62,463 bases of DNA from contig LNFB01000188.1 in NCBI GenBank assembly GCA_001464385.1, forward strand, positions 1 to 62,463. The letters are read 5' to 3'. The DNA is from Deltaproteobacteria bacterium Ga0077550. GTDB taxonomy: Bacteria > Myxococcota_A > Polyangia > Nannocystales > Nannocystaceae. The notes below the pieces were generated by a model. It saw only the letters and a list, made by a program, of their open reading frames with translations. It was not told the origin of the DNA and ran no database searches. Every line of letters begins with the position of its first letter. The first letter of the stretch is position 1. Positions 37,317 to 47,123 of the stretch are shown in pieces. The position numbers were made by a program, and so were the translations under genes.

Positions 37317-38924
37317 ATGCCCACACGGCCCAAGCTCCTCGTCGCGTCGATGTTGTTGTTGGCCGGCTCGATCGTCGCGCCGGCGTGCAAGCCCGATCGC
37401 GCCGGCGTCGGGGAGCCCGCCGCCAAGCGGGCGCACCACCGGGTCGAGCGCGAGCCCCCGCGGCCGCGCAACATGCCGCGCCCGCTGCCGCTGCCGGCCA
37501 AGGCCAAGTTCGCGGCCCACGTCGCCGCGCCCGGCCAGGCGCTCGCGGCGATCGGCGAGCTCGTCGGTCAGGGCCCCGATCCCCGCAAGGTGCTGCGCAC
37601 GCTCACCGCCCGAGCCCCCGCCTTCAGCGGCTTCGCCGACATCGCCGACTTCGATCGCCCGTGGAGCGCCGCGCTCGTCGAGGGTCAGCTCGTGATCCGC
37701 GTCGCGCTGCGCCGCGATCAGATCGTGCAAGCCAAGCGCCTGCTCGCCGGCAAGACCCCGGTCGGTGACTTCGGCGCCGTGGAGTTCGTCCGCCCCAGCG
37801 AGGGCACGCCGGTCGATCCGCCGCCGCCGCGCCTCGCGTGGCTCGACGATCGCGACGCGACGATCACCTTCGCCGGCGACGAGCGCGGGCTCGCCACCGG
37901 TCGCGAGCTCGCCGGCGCGTACGGCAAGCACGGCCTGTTCCTCACCCTCGATGGCGCCGAGGTCCGCAAGGCGCTGCCCGAGTTCCCGTTCGATCGCGTC
38001 GGCCTCGAGGGCAAGAGCGTCGCGGATTTCCACGTCGCCGCCGAGGGCGACGGCAAGGTGCAGGGCCTGGATCAGATCACCGAGGGTGCGCTCACCGGCG
38101 TGCTCGACTCGCCCGAGCTCGTCGCCGGCGCGACCAGCCGCTACGCGAAGTACGAGTCGGTGATCAAGTCGATGATCTCCGAGGCGACCCGCACGGTGGA
38201 CAAGCAGAACTTCCTCGTCCGCGGCGTGCTCGAGGATCTGCTCAAGCACTACAAGGCGGTGCTGCGCAGCTGGAACGGCCGCGTGATGGTCGGCGTCGGA
38301 CCCAAGGGCCACGTGGTCGCGGCGCTCGGCGCCGACAACCCCAAGCAGGGCGCAGCCGCGGCCACCGCCCTCATCGCTGCGGTGCTCGACAACCTCGATC
38401 TCGCGCGGACCTTCGGCGTGTCCGTGCCGCGCATCCGCTTCAAGCGCAACCGCATGGTCGCCGCCGGCGTGTCGATCCACGTCGTCACCCTCGAGAACGC
38501 GCGCAAGACGATCCCCCCCGAGTTCGCCGGCCTGCTCGACGGCGAGGGCGACCTGCGGATCGCCTTCGGCGGCTCGGAGAACGCCGGCGCGGTGATGCTC
38601 GCGGTCGGCCCGACCGCGACCGAGTCGCTCGCGCGGTGGATCGAGTCGACCAAGGACGCGACGCCCGGACACAAGACGAAGGACCACCTCGCCGCCGCGT
38701 CGTTCGCGATCGATCCGGGTGGCGTCCCTGGCTTCGCCCAGGGCGAGCCCTCCCTCGGCGCGTTGCTGGGCCTGTCGCCCGAGCGCGCCCCGACACTGGT
38801 CACCGCGAAGCGCAAGGAGACCGCGTTCGACGTGCACGTCACCGGGCCGCTGCCCAAGGTGAAGATCGAGCCGGTCCGCGCGATGCCGGCCCGCGCGGCG
38901 ACGACCCGCGCAGCGGCGAAGTAG
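37317..38924 (+). CDS. large lipoprotein, hypothetical
   Basis: This 535-residue protein has a signal with lipobox (SIVAPAC, Cys 24). The mature sequence starts with a Pro/Arg-rich linker (PPRPRNMPRPLPLP), then two similar-looking alpha/beta regions with alternating strands and helices (SAALVEGQLVIRVALRRDQI; LRIAFGGSENAGAVMLAVG). Unlike most lipoproteins in the window it lacks the Ser/Thr/Asp linker. No known domain is recognised. A TAGGTT hexamer (37300-37305) lies 11 nt before the ATG. Codon use is normal for the window. Confidence 0.75.
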   Translation: MPTRPKLLVASMLLLAGSIVAPACKPDRAGVGEPAAKRAHHRVEREPPRPRNMPRPLPLPAKAKFAAHVAAPGQALAAIGELVGQGPDPRKVLRTLTARAPAFSGFADIADFDRPWSAALVEGQLVIRVALRRDQIVQAKRLLAGKTPVGDFGAVEFVRPSEGTPVDPPPPRLAWLDDRDATITFAGDERGLATGRELAGAYGKHGLFLTLDGAEVRKALPEFPFDRVGLEGKSVADFHVAAEGDGKVQGLDQITEGALTGVLDSPELVAGATSRYAKYESVIKSMISEATRTVDKQNFLVRGVLEDLLKHYKAVLRSWNGRVMVGVGPKGHVVAALGADNPKQGAAAATALIAAVLDNLDLARTFGVSVPRIRFKRNRMVAAGVSIHVVTLENARKTIPPEFAGLLDGEGDLRIAFGGSENAGAVMLAVGPTATESLARWIESTKDATPGHKTKDHLAAASFAIDPGGVPGFAQGEPSLGALLGLSPERAPTLVTAKRKETAFDVHVTGPLPKVKIEPVRAMPARAATTRAAAK

Positions 38925-38952
38925 CGGCGCCGACGATCGCAGCCGGGCGCCG
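38925..38952. terminator. bidirectional hairpin between convergent genes
   Basis: CGGCGCC (38925-38931) is mirrored by GGCGCCG (38946-38952), exactly filling the gap between the stops of the two convergent genes. There is no T-run, so it would be an intrinsic terminator of the weak high-GC type, or simply a barrier hairpin. Confidence 0.4.
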
Positions 38953-39168
38953 TCACTCCGGCTTGTCGGGCTTGGGCTGGGTCAGCCCACCGCCGGAGGC
39001 CGGCGAGAGCCGCCGATTCCCCTTGGTCTTCGCCGCGAGGGACTTGGCTTCGCTCGCCGTCTTCGCGCGGACCTGCGTCTCGGTGCCGTCGCGGAACCGG
39101 ACGCGGAACACGCCTCGCGCCGCGGTGTGGCTGACGTACTCGACCAGGTCGTCGGGATTGAACTTCAC
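38953..39168 (-). CDS. small basic protein, hypothetical
   Basis: This 71-residue protein from GTG 39168: VKFNPDDLVEYVSHTAARGV, then FRVRFRDGTETQVRAKTASE, then a Lys/Pro-rich tail. The beta-rich middle looks like a small barrel (SH3- or KOW-like), but this is only a shape guess. Upstream in frame lies the 22-bp repeat array, which would give a meaningless N-terminus, so the GTG is preferred. No signal peptide. Function unknown. Confidence 0.55.
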   Translation of the reverse strand: MKFNPDDLVEYVSHTAARGVFRVRFRDGTETQVRAKTASEAKSLAAKTKGNRRLSPASGGGLTQPKPDKPE

Positions 39169-39251
39169 CGCGCGAGCATACAGGCACGCGACGGCGACGC
39201 CCGTCTCGGGTGCGTGCGGCAGCGCCCGTTCGGCGCGCGTGGTGGCCGGCG

Positions 39252-39322
39252 TGGCCCGTCCTCGGGCCAGCAGTGGCCCGTCCACGGGCCAGTAGTGGCC
39301 CGTCCTCGGGCCAGCAGTGGCC
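39252..39322. repeat. three 22-bp tandem repeats, each an inverted repeat
   Basis: Units start at 39252, 39274 and 39296, with a partial fourth at 39318. Copies 1 and 3 are identical; copy 2 differs at two positions. Every unit holds the dyad GGCCCG-N4-CGGGCC. They lie in the divergent gap between the small gene at 38953-39168 and the DUF2461 gene at 39393, where a regulator-binding array would be expected. Confidence 0.85.
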
Positions 39323-39392
39323 ACGTCGATCCGCGACGACGTCGCGATCCTTCGCGCGGCGATGGGCACGGATCCTGCTCTTGCGGCGGCAC

Positions 39393-40082
39393 ATGTCTGC
39401 CGCGCGCTTCACCGGGTTCCCCGCCGAGACCTTCGCCTTCCTCGGAGCGCTCGCGCGCCACAACGATCGCGACTGGTTCGAGGCACACCGCGACGAGTAC
39501 GACGAGGCCTGCGTCGCGCCGGCGCTCGCGTTCGTGGCGGCCGTCGGCCCACGGGTGAAGGCACTCGGGCCGGGCATCCGGTTCGAGGCGGCGCTCGGGG
39601 GCTCGCTGCTCCGCATCCATCGCGATCTGCGGTTCGTCCGCGACGCGAAGCCGTACAAGGACTACCTCGATGTGTGGTTCTGGCGCGGCGAGAACAAGGG
39701 CCGCGACGCGCCGAGCTTCGGCATGCGCCTGCACGCGGATCGCCTCGTGGTCGGCGCGGGGATCCGCCAGCTCGAGGGCGAGCGGCTCGCCCTCTTCCGC
39801 GAGGCCGTCCACGACGAGCGCCGCGGCCGGAGGCTGACGGCGATGCTGACGGCGCTGTGCGCCCGCGGTCGCTACGAGCTCGCGGGCAAGCAGCTCACGC
39901 GCGTGCCGGCGGCCTTCGACGCCGAGCACCCGCGCGCCGATCTGCTGCGACGCACAGGCCTGTTCGTGTGCCGCGACGGCCCGGTCCCGCGCAGCGCGAG
40001 CACGGCCCGCTTCGCCGACGAGTGCATGGAGCACTTCGCGACCATGGCCCCGGTGTGCAAGTGGCTCGCGGCGGTGGAGTGA
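39393..40082 (+). CDS. DUF2461 family protein
   Basis: This 229-residue soluble protein matches the DUF2461 plan: FPAETFAFLGALARHNDRDW near the N-terminus, GSLLRIHRDLRFVRDAKPYK, then GAGIRQLEGERLALFREAV and a C-terminal CMEHFATMAPVCKWL. The family is widespread and uncharacterised. ATG 39393 gives MSAARFTGFP. It is followed by a strong terminator-like hairpin and transcribed away from the repeat array. No operon partner. Confidence 0.88.
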   Translation: MSAARFTGFPAETFAFLGALARHNDRDWFEAHRDEYDEACVAPALAFVAAVGPRVKALGPGIRFEAALGGSLLRIHRDLRFVRDAKPYKDYLDVWFWRGENKGRDAPSFGMRLHADRLVVGAGIRQLEGERLALFREAVHDERRGRRLTAMLTALCARGRYELAGKQLTRVPAAFDAEHPRADLLRRTGLFVCRDGPVPRSASTARFADECMEHFATMAPVCKWLAAVE

Positions 40083-40084
40083 AG

Positions 40085-40113
40085 GGGGGCGTCCGAGCGA
40101 GCGACGCCCCCTT
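40085..40113 (+). terminator. terminator-like hairpin after the DUF2461 gene
   Basis: GGGGGCGTC (40085-40093) pairs perfectly with GACGCCCCC (40103-40111) around a 9-nt loop, starting 3 nt after the stop codon and followed by TT. The T-tract is short, as is usual in very GC-rich genomes. Confidence 0.65.
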
Positions 40114-40177
40114 GCCGGTGCAGCGACTCTCGGTCGTGAACGCGTGTGGGAACCGGGCGCGCTATGCTTGTCGTCGC

Positions 40178-41494
<1,317 letters not shown>

Positions 41495-41569
41495 CCAGAG
41501 GCAAGTCCGGTCGGCCACCCCCATCACCCCGGGGAATTCATCGGCGATCCGGCTCCGTGGCCACGACGA

Positions 41570-42199
41570 TCACCGCGCGTCGAGGCGTGCGGCGGCGACG
41601 AGCATCGCGTCGACGACCGTGAGCGTGTCGGTGCGGCCCAGGTGCAAGAACGCGACGCGTAGCCACCGATGATCGTCGCGGGTGATCTTCGGTGAGCCTT
41701 CGCTCGGGGTGGGCGCGAAGGCCTCGCCGAAGTCGAGGACGTCCCGCTCGAGCGGGCCGACCTCGTGCTCGCCGAGCAGCGCGACGCGAAAGACGTAGCG
41801 CTCGTACTCGTGCTCCCGGGTGCCGGTGCGCAGCGTGGCGCGGACGTGGCGATCGCCGATCACCCCCGACATCACGACGCGCTTGCCCGACGGCGCGTGC
41901 TCGATCTCGAGGTCCGGGTAGACCTCGTGGAGCGTGCGGACACGGGCCGCGAGCGCGGCCGCGCGACGCGACCGCCACGGTCCGGCAGCGCGCACGGTCG
42001 CGACGCAGGCCGGACACAGGCCGACGAACGCGAAGTGGCGGAAGCCGACCTCGACACCGAGCATCCGCGCCTCGACGTCACACATCCCGCAGCGCGGGAC
42101 GAGATCCGCCGTGCACGTCGCACACGCCAGCACGTCGGGCCCGCGGTAGTCCGGCCAGCGCTGGCGCGCGCAGCCGGGGCGATGGCCGAACCATTGCAT
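41570..42199 (-). CDS. zinc-ribbon-like Cys-pair protein, hypothetical
   Basis: This 209-residue protein from ATG 42199 has three CxxC pairs in its N-terminal third: CATC (26-29), CGMC (37-40) and CPAC (62-65), with a further Cys at 10, consistent with one or two zinc sites. The rest is a soluble alpha/beta domain without signal (GDRHVRATLRTGTREHEYER). The Cys arrangement suggests a nucleic-acid- or protein-binding ribbon. The neighbouring MBL gene ends 74 bp upstream on the same strand, so both could be one transcript. Function unknown. Confidence 0.65.
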   Translation of the reverse strand: MQWFGHRPGCARQRWPDYRGPDVLACATCTADLVPRCGMCDVEARMLGVEVGFRHFAFVGLCPACVATVRAAGPWRSRRAAALAARVRTLHEVYPDLEIEHAPSGKRVVMSGVIGDRHVRATLRTGTREHEYERYVFRVALLGEHEVGPLERDVLDFGEAFAPTPSEGSPKITRDDHRWLRVAFLHLGRTDTLTVVDAMLVAAARLDAR

Positions 42200-42272
42200 T
42201 CGCGATCCGATGTTCGCCGAAGCGCGTCCCGACCGCGAGTGACCGGACCGACGTACCTCCGCGATGTCCCCC

Positions 42273-43013
42273 TCACTCCGCTCCACGCAGCACCTGGGCC
42301 ATGCGTTGCGGCCGTGGCATCGAGGGCACGACGTGGCGCAGGCGATCGGCGTGGCGGCACGCTTCTGGCGCCCCGACGGGACCGCCGTGGCCGAGGTGGA
42401 ATCGGCGGCCGCCTCCCGCGACGATCCGATCGATCTCCGTCGCGACGCGGGCCGGATCATCCTCGAACGGCGGGCCGATCCCGATCCCCGAGGCGAGTAG
42501 GTCGCCGACGAGCGCATCGCCGCTGGCGAGCTCGACGGACAGCGAACCGCAGGTGTGGCCGCCTGCGTGACGCACCACGCCCGCGAAGCCGAACGGTCTC
42601 AGATCGAGCGCGCCGCCGGCCGCGATTTCGACGTCGGGCTCGACCGCCGCGTAACATTGGTGGACGAGCGGCGTTCGGTAGAAGAGGCGACCGACGCAAC
42701 CAGTGCAGCAGAACTGCATCGGGGCTTCCCCACGCAGGTACGCGCGTTCGCTCGCGTGCGCGACGATCGGCGCGCCCGAGGCGGCGTGGAGCGCCTGCGC
42801 CCCGCCGGCGTGGTCGACGTGCGCGTGCGTGACGACGATGCAGCGGATGTCGCGAAGGGTCTTGTCCACGCGATCGAGCGCTCGGGAGAAGCGATCGAGC
42901 GAGTCGGGAAGGCCGGCGTCGACGGCGAGGACCCCAGCGTCGGTGCACACCAGGTGGGCGTTGACGATGCGAAACGGGAGGATCGGGACGCGGACGATGA
43001 TGGGGTCTTGCAT
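42273..43013 (-). CDS. metallo-beta-lactamase-fold hydrolase
   Basis: This 246-residue protein has the HxHxDH metal motif THAHVDHAGG (His 63, His 65, Asp 67, His 68), VRHAGGHTCGSLSVEL for the third metal ligand and GDLLASGIG with a bridging Asp. A CCTGC cluster (MQFCCTGCVGRLFY) is unusual and could be redox-active or an additional metal site. The class includes glyoxalase II- and lactonase-like enzymes; the substrate is unknown. A TAGCTT hexamer (43030-43035) lies 16 nt upstream. It diverges from the AraC gene at 43089. Confidence 0.9.
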   Translation of the reverse strand: MQDPIIVRVPILPFRIVNAHLVCTDAGVLAVDAGLPDSLDRFSRALDRVDKTLRDIRCIVVTHAHVDHAGGAQALHAASGAPIVAHASERAYLRGEAPMQFCCTGCVGRLFYRTPLVHQCYAAVEPDVEIAAGGALDLRPFGFAGVVRHAGGHTCGSLSVELASGDALVGDLLASGIGIGPPFEDDPARVATEIDRIVAGGGRRFHLGHGGPVGAPEACRHADRLRHVVPSMPRPQRMAQVLRGAE

Positions 43014-43088
43014 GGTTCGACGCCCACGAAAGCTAGGCCGAGTCGTGTCGCGCGCCATCGTCGGTTTCGACGCCGTGGGTGGTCTGCC

Positions 43089-43934
43089 GTGGAACTGACG
43101 AGCATCGCCCGCCCGCCCGATGCGGCGATGACCCGCCAGGAACGCGCCGCCGGTGCCGAGCTCCTGTGGCTGGGCGAGCAACCGATCGCGGTGCGCTCGG
43201 TGCCGACGCGCGAACAGGGACTCCGCAAGCTGCTGTTCGTCGGGGGCGGCCAGGCGCGCGTGCGCTGCGACGACCACGTACACGTCCTCGGGCCCGGGAC
43301 GTTCGCGTGGCTCGACTCCGACCGGCCGTTCGAGCTCGTCGCGACCCCCGGCCATCGCCTGCTCGTGCAGTGGCCCGCCGATCTCATCGAGCAGCGACAC
43401 CCGGAGCTCGACGGCACCGTCGGCGTCGCCCGGGGCCGCGGCAACGTCGGCGAGGAGGCGATCGCAGGCCTACTGCAGCCGCTGTGCTCCGGCGCCTCCG
43501 CGCTGTCGAGCGCCGCTGCGACCGCCGCCGCAGTCGCGTTGCTCGAGGCCCTCGGCATGTGCCCGACGCGCCCCGCGATCGACATCGCCGCGAACCGGGT
43601 CGCGCGGGCCCTCGCGGAGATCGAGCGTCGGCTCGGCGACGTCGCGCTCGCGCACGAGGACATCGCGCGCGCCCAGGGGGTCAGTCGCCGGTACCTCGAT
43701 GGGCTCTTCCGTGACCGGCTCGGCCGATCGCTGGCCGAGCACGTGCGCGTGCGTCGTCTCGCCCGCGCGGCCGAGGATCTCGTCGCGCTCCCGCACGAAC
43801 GTGCCGCGGACATCGCTCGACGCTGGGGCTTCTCGACCGCGAGCCACTTCACGCGGCTGTTCCGTCAGGCCTACGGCGAGCTCCCATCGGCGGTGCGCGC
43901 CCGTGGCGGGCCCCTCCGTCCGCACCCGAAGTGA
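43089..43934 (+). CDS. AraC-family transcriptional regulator
   Basis: This ~281-residue protein has an N-terminal cupin-like sensing region (VGGGQARVRCDDHVHVLGPG) and a C-terminal double helix-turn-helix (EDIARAQGVSRRYLDGLFRD; RAADIARRWGFSTASHFTRL), the AraC/HTH_18 type with the conserved F.R.F..YG end (FRQAYGELPSAVR). The start is GTG 43089; ATG 43128 is an alternative. It lies 75 bp from the divergent metallo-hydrolase start and is its likely local regulator. Confidence 0.9.
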   Translation: MELTSIARPPDAAMTRQERAAGAELLWLGEQPIAVRSVPTREQGLRKLLFVGGGQARVRCDDHVHVLGPGTFAWLDSDRPFELVATPGHRLLVQWPADLIEQRHPELDGTVGVARGRGNVGEEAIAGLLQPLCSGASALSSAAATAAAVALLEALGMCPTRPAIDIAANRVARALAEIERRLGDVALAHEDIARAQGVSRRYLDGLFRDRLGRSLAEHVRVRRLARAAEDLVALPHERAADIARRWGFSTASHFTRLFRQAYGELPSAVRARGGPLRPHPK

Positions 43935-43950
43935 CGGCGCGCCCTCGGCC

Positions 43951-45549
43951 TCACTCCTCGAGCACCAGATCAATCGCCGAGATCGCCGGCGGATAGTTCT
44001 GCGGCACCGCCGTCGTCGCGAACGCCAGCGTGTTGTCCCCGTCGACGAGTTCTCCGATCGGCAGCTCCAGCATCTGCCCGAGCTCGCCCTGGATCAGCCC
44101 GGTCGCGAGCAGGCCGAGCTCGCCCGCGTCGAACGGCCGCTCGTGCCACGGGTGGCCGTTCACGCGGTAGTGCAGGACGTACTGCTCGTGCGGCACGTCC
44201 TGGCCGAGCAGGTACCACATCGAGACGGCGAGCCGCGCCGAGCCCATGCCCGAGAGGTCGACGCCCGGCAGCGTCAGCTCGAGACCGGGGCTCGCGGCGT
44301 CGAAGGCCGGCACGCGATAGCCGACATCGACCACGGGACCGGGGATGTTCCACGCGTCGACGCCCGGCACGAGCGAGTCGCCGACCTCGAACTCGCGGGT
44401 GCCGTCGATGATCGGCCCATCGAAGCCGACGTTGTCCCACCGCGCGACCCAGGCGTCGAGGACCTCGGTCGCGCCGAAGGTGTCGTCCTGGCTGTACTTG
44501 ATCGTCGCGTGGTTGTGGGTCGTCAGGTGGACCCAGCCGCGCGACAGCGGCAGCGCGACGTCGGCTGCCTGCAGCAGCACGGGCGGCTCGAAGCTCACGC
44601 CGTCGTCCGAGTACGGGCTGGCCCACACCTCGACGCGCTGCTCGGAGATCGTGATCTCGAAGTGGTTGAGCTTGCCGCGCGCCCCCGCGACGCAGCGCGG
44701 CTGCTCGGGCACGACGACCTCCGCGTCGTACTCGGTGCTCACGACGATGAAGCGCACCGCGACGCTGCCGGGCTGCGCGGGGCAGCTGGCCTGGAACTGG
44801 ATCTCGACGCCGTTGCGCGGCACCGGCCCGCCCTCGTCGTTGCTGTACTCCACCGAGAACGACGGAAGCGGGGTGGGATCCTCGGTGATCTCGAGAGAGA
44901 TCCAGCCCAGCAACCCGCTCAGCATGTAGCCCTCGGCGTCGAACGCGATCGTGCCGGTGCGATCGGCGAAGTCGAATGGCTGGCGGATGCGGTACGAGTT
45001 CTGGCCGTAGTTCTGCGCGCCGACGGCCACGAGCAGGTGGGGGCTCGCGATGTCGGCGTTCGCGTCGCACACCAGCGTGTCCTCGTCGGGGAACACCTGC
45101 GCCGGGAGATCGGCCCGACACGCGCCGATCGTCGCGGGGCCGACCCCGATCGCGCGGCCATTGCCCGTCGCGAGCTGCGGGTTGGTCCGCGCCGCGCTCC
45201 ACTTCGTGCGATCGAGATCGCCGGCGCGGCCGCGCAGCGCCGACGGGGCGTCGAACGTGTCGCAGAACGCCGCGGACTCGAACCCACACCCGGGCGCGCC
45301 CGGGACGTGGCCCGTGTCCTCGCCGCCGGAGTCGGATCCATCGACCGCGCTGTCGGAGCCCGGCGGGTCCGCGGCCGTGGTCGACTCCGCGCCCGGGGCC
45401 GTGCTGCCGTCGGTGCCCGCCGGACCCGGCGCACCGGTCTCCCCGGTGCCCTGGGCCCCCGACGCCGCGCCACCGCACGCCGCCGCGGCGTCCAGGATCG
45501 CGAGGACGAGCAGGCGCGCGCACGATCGATTCCTTCGGAGTTCGCCCAC
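43951..45549 (-). CDS. large lipoprotein with carbohydrate-binding-like body
   Basis: This 532-residue protein from GTG 45549: Arg-rich n-region, lipobox DAAAAC (Cys 25), Gly/Ala/Ser/Asp linker. The body has beta-rich motifs (SYRIRQPFDFADRTGTIAFD; VEVWASPYSDDGVSFEP; GWVHLTTHNHATIKYSQDDT), reminiscent of concanavalin-like/jelly-roll folds, and a C-terminal region with AVSMWYLLGQDVPHEQYVLH. Likely surface-exposed and sugar-binding; the fold assignment is tentative. The start codon lies inside a 29-bp sequence that is repeated at 49240-49268. Confidence 0.75.
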   Translation of the reverse strand: MGELRRNRSCARLLVLAILDAAAACGGAASGAQGTGETGAPGPAGTDGSTAPGAESTTAADPPGSDSAVDGSDSGGEDTGHVPGAPGCGFESAAFCDTFDAPSALRGRAGDLDRTKWSAARTNPQLATGNGRAIGVGPATIGACRADLPAQVFPDEDTLVCDANADIASPHLLVAVGAQNYGQNSYRIRQPFDFADRTGTIAFDAEGYMLSGLLGWISLEITEDPTPLPSFSVEYSNDEGGPVPRNGVEIQFQASCPAQPGSVAVRFIVVSTEYDAEVVVPEQPRCVAGARGKLNHFEITISEQRVEVWASPYSDDGVSFEPPVLLQAADVALPLSRGWVHLTTHNHATIKYSQDDTFGATEVLDAWVARWDNVGFDGPIIDGTREFEVGDSLVPGVDAWNIPGPVVDVGYRVPAFDAASPGLELTLPGVDLSGMGSARLAVSMWYLLGQDVPHEQYVLHYRVNGHPWHERPFDAGELGLLATGLIQGELGQMLELPIGELVDGDNTLAFATTAVPQNYPPAISAIDLVLEE

Positions 45550-45570
45550 GGCCCGTCGTCCTCGGGGTGA
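45542..45570. repeat. 29-bp dispersed repeat, copy 1
   Basis: TCGCCCACGG-x-CCGTCGTCC is the first part of a 29-bp stretch found again at 49240-49268 with one C/T difference. Copy 1 overlaps the start codon and upstream region of the lipoprotein gene at 43951-45549. Confidence 0.85.
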
Positions 45571-45668
45571 CCATGCACGACGGCCGGCCGGCCCGTGTAT
45601 GAATCGACCGACCGGCTCGACGTGGTCGCGACCAGCGGTCGGCGTCGCTTTAGCGTCCGGGGACGGCT

Positions 45669-46826
45669 TCACGGCTCGAGGTGCCCGGCGCAGCGGTCCT
45701 CGAGCGACGGTTCGGCACTCGCGGAGAGCGAAGGGGTACCGTCGGGGCACCACCCCGAGAACGACATCCCGTCGACCTGCGCACCGGAGACATCGGTGCC
45801 CGTCAGGTCGACGCCGGAGAACGTTGCGTCCCGTAGGTCCGCGCCAGACAGATCGGCTCCGCGCATGTCGGAGTTGAAGACGGTTGCGCCGCGCAGATCG
45901 ACACCATGCAGATCGCACTCATCGAGCACGACCTGCGCGATCGATGCGCCATCGAGCGCGACACCGGCGACGTCGGCACCGGCGACCGTCATCGATTGGA
46001 GCGTCGCGCCGGTGAGCACGGCTCCGCGAAGGTCGGCGCCCTCGAGCACGGTGGCGTCGAGCCACGCGGCCGTGAGGTCGGCGTTCGCGAGCACCGCGCC
46101 GGCCAGGTTCGCGGACTCCAGCCGCGCCCCCGAGAGATTGGCCTGACACAGATTGACCTCCGTGAGGACGGTCGCGATCAGGTCGGCACCGCGCAGATCG
46201 GCACCGCTACAGTCGGCCCCAGGCAACCCGGTGCAGGTGCTGGCCGACTCGCTCTGACAAGTGCCGAGCTCGAGCTTCGTTCGATTGGACCAGCCGCGCA
46301 CACACCCACCACCCTCGCAGTCGGCGTCGCCGTTGCACACGCGCACGCCGACCTCGGCGCACGCATCGGCGGTCATGCACGCAGTGGGTCGTTCGAGTTG
46401 GCCGGGGTCGAGCTGGCAGCACAGCTCGGGGGCGCTGCAGTCCTCTGGACCATCGCAGTTGGCGTCGGTCGGCTCGTCGGGAACGCAGCCCGCGAAGAAC
46501 GAGAAGTCGCAGCCGACTTCGCACAGCACGCCATCGCAGCGGACACCGAGCTCGGACTCGCCGACGTAGGCGATACCTGCCCCAGCGCTCGCGGTCTGAC
46601 ACGAGGCGCCGTCTGCGGTGGTCGACGATCCGCTTTCGTCGTCGCCGACGTGCGTTGTGCCATCGTCTTCGCCACCGGCCTGCGTCGCATCGCCGCCGCC
46701 GTGATCACCTTGCGTCGCCCCGTCGTCCGAGCTCGAGTCGCCGACGATGGAGCCGCCGTCCTGGGTCCGTGTCGAACACGCCGCGCTGGCGAGCGTGAGG
46801 AGAATGGGAATCCGAATCAGATTCAT
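45669..46826 (-). CDS. pentapeptide-repeat lipoprotein
   Basis: This 385-residue protein has a short signal with lipobox LASAAC (Cys 17), a Gly/Asp/Ser linker, a Cys-rich middle of about 120 residues (GCVPDEPTDANCDGPEDC; ELCCQLDPG) and then about 24 pentapeptide repeats of the A(D/N)LxG type (SGADLRGADLIATVL; QANLSGARLESANLAGAVL) forming a quadrilateral beta-helix. Cytoplasmic pentapeptide proteins mimic DNA; a lipid-anchored, exported one cannot be assumed to do so. The start is ATG 46826. Confidence 0.87.
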   Translation of the reverse strand: MNLIRIPILLTLASAACSTRTQDGGSIVGDSSSDDGATQGDHGGGDATQAGGEDDGTTHVGDDESGSSTTADGASCQTASAGAGIAYVGESELGVRCDGVLCEVGCDFSFFAGCVPDEPTDANCDGPEDCSAPELCCQLDPGQLERPTACMTADACAEVGVRVCNGDADCEGGGCVRGWSNRTKLELGTCQSESASTCTGLPGADCSGADLRGADLIATVLTEVNLCQANLSGARLESANLAGAVLANADLTAAWLDATVLEGADLRGAVLTGATLQSMTVAGADVAGVALDGASIAQVVLDECDLHGVDLRGATVFNSDMRGADLSGADLRDATFSGVDLTGTDVSGAQVDGMSFSGWCPDGTPSLSASAEPSLEDRCAGHLEP

Positions 46827-47123
46827 GCCGAGTTCTGCACCGCCGCTCCGCAATTCTCTCACTTGCGGCGACGCCCGCCGCAAGGGGGGCCGGGCAGTCT
46901 TGCAGGCGTCCCACCCGCCGGCTAAGAACGAGCGATCGCGCACCGCATCTCCAAGCTGGTCGCCGGGATCACAGCGCTACTGTCGTGGGTCACGCCTCGG
47001 CCATCGCATGCGCTGGCCGACGGTGATCTTCCGCCCCGGGCGATCGCGGTCGACTGGGAGGCGGCGGCATCATGCCCCGCTCGCACCGATTTCATCGACG
47101 AGCTCGCGCGCCTGAGCGGCCCG

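Noticed and set aside
39252..39322. 22-bp repeats as a small CRISPR
   Set aside because: There are no spacers between copies and no cas genes nearby.
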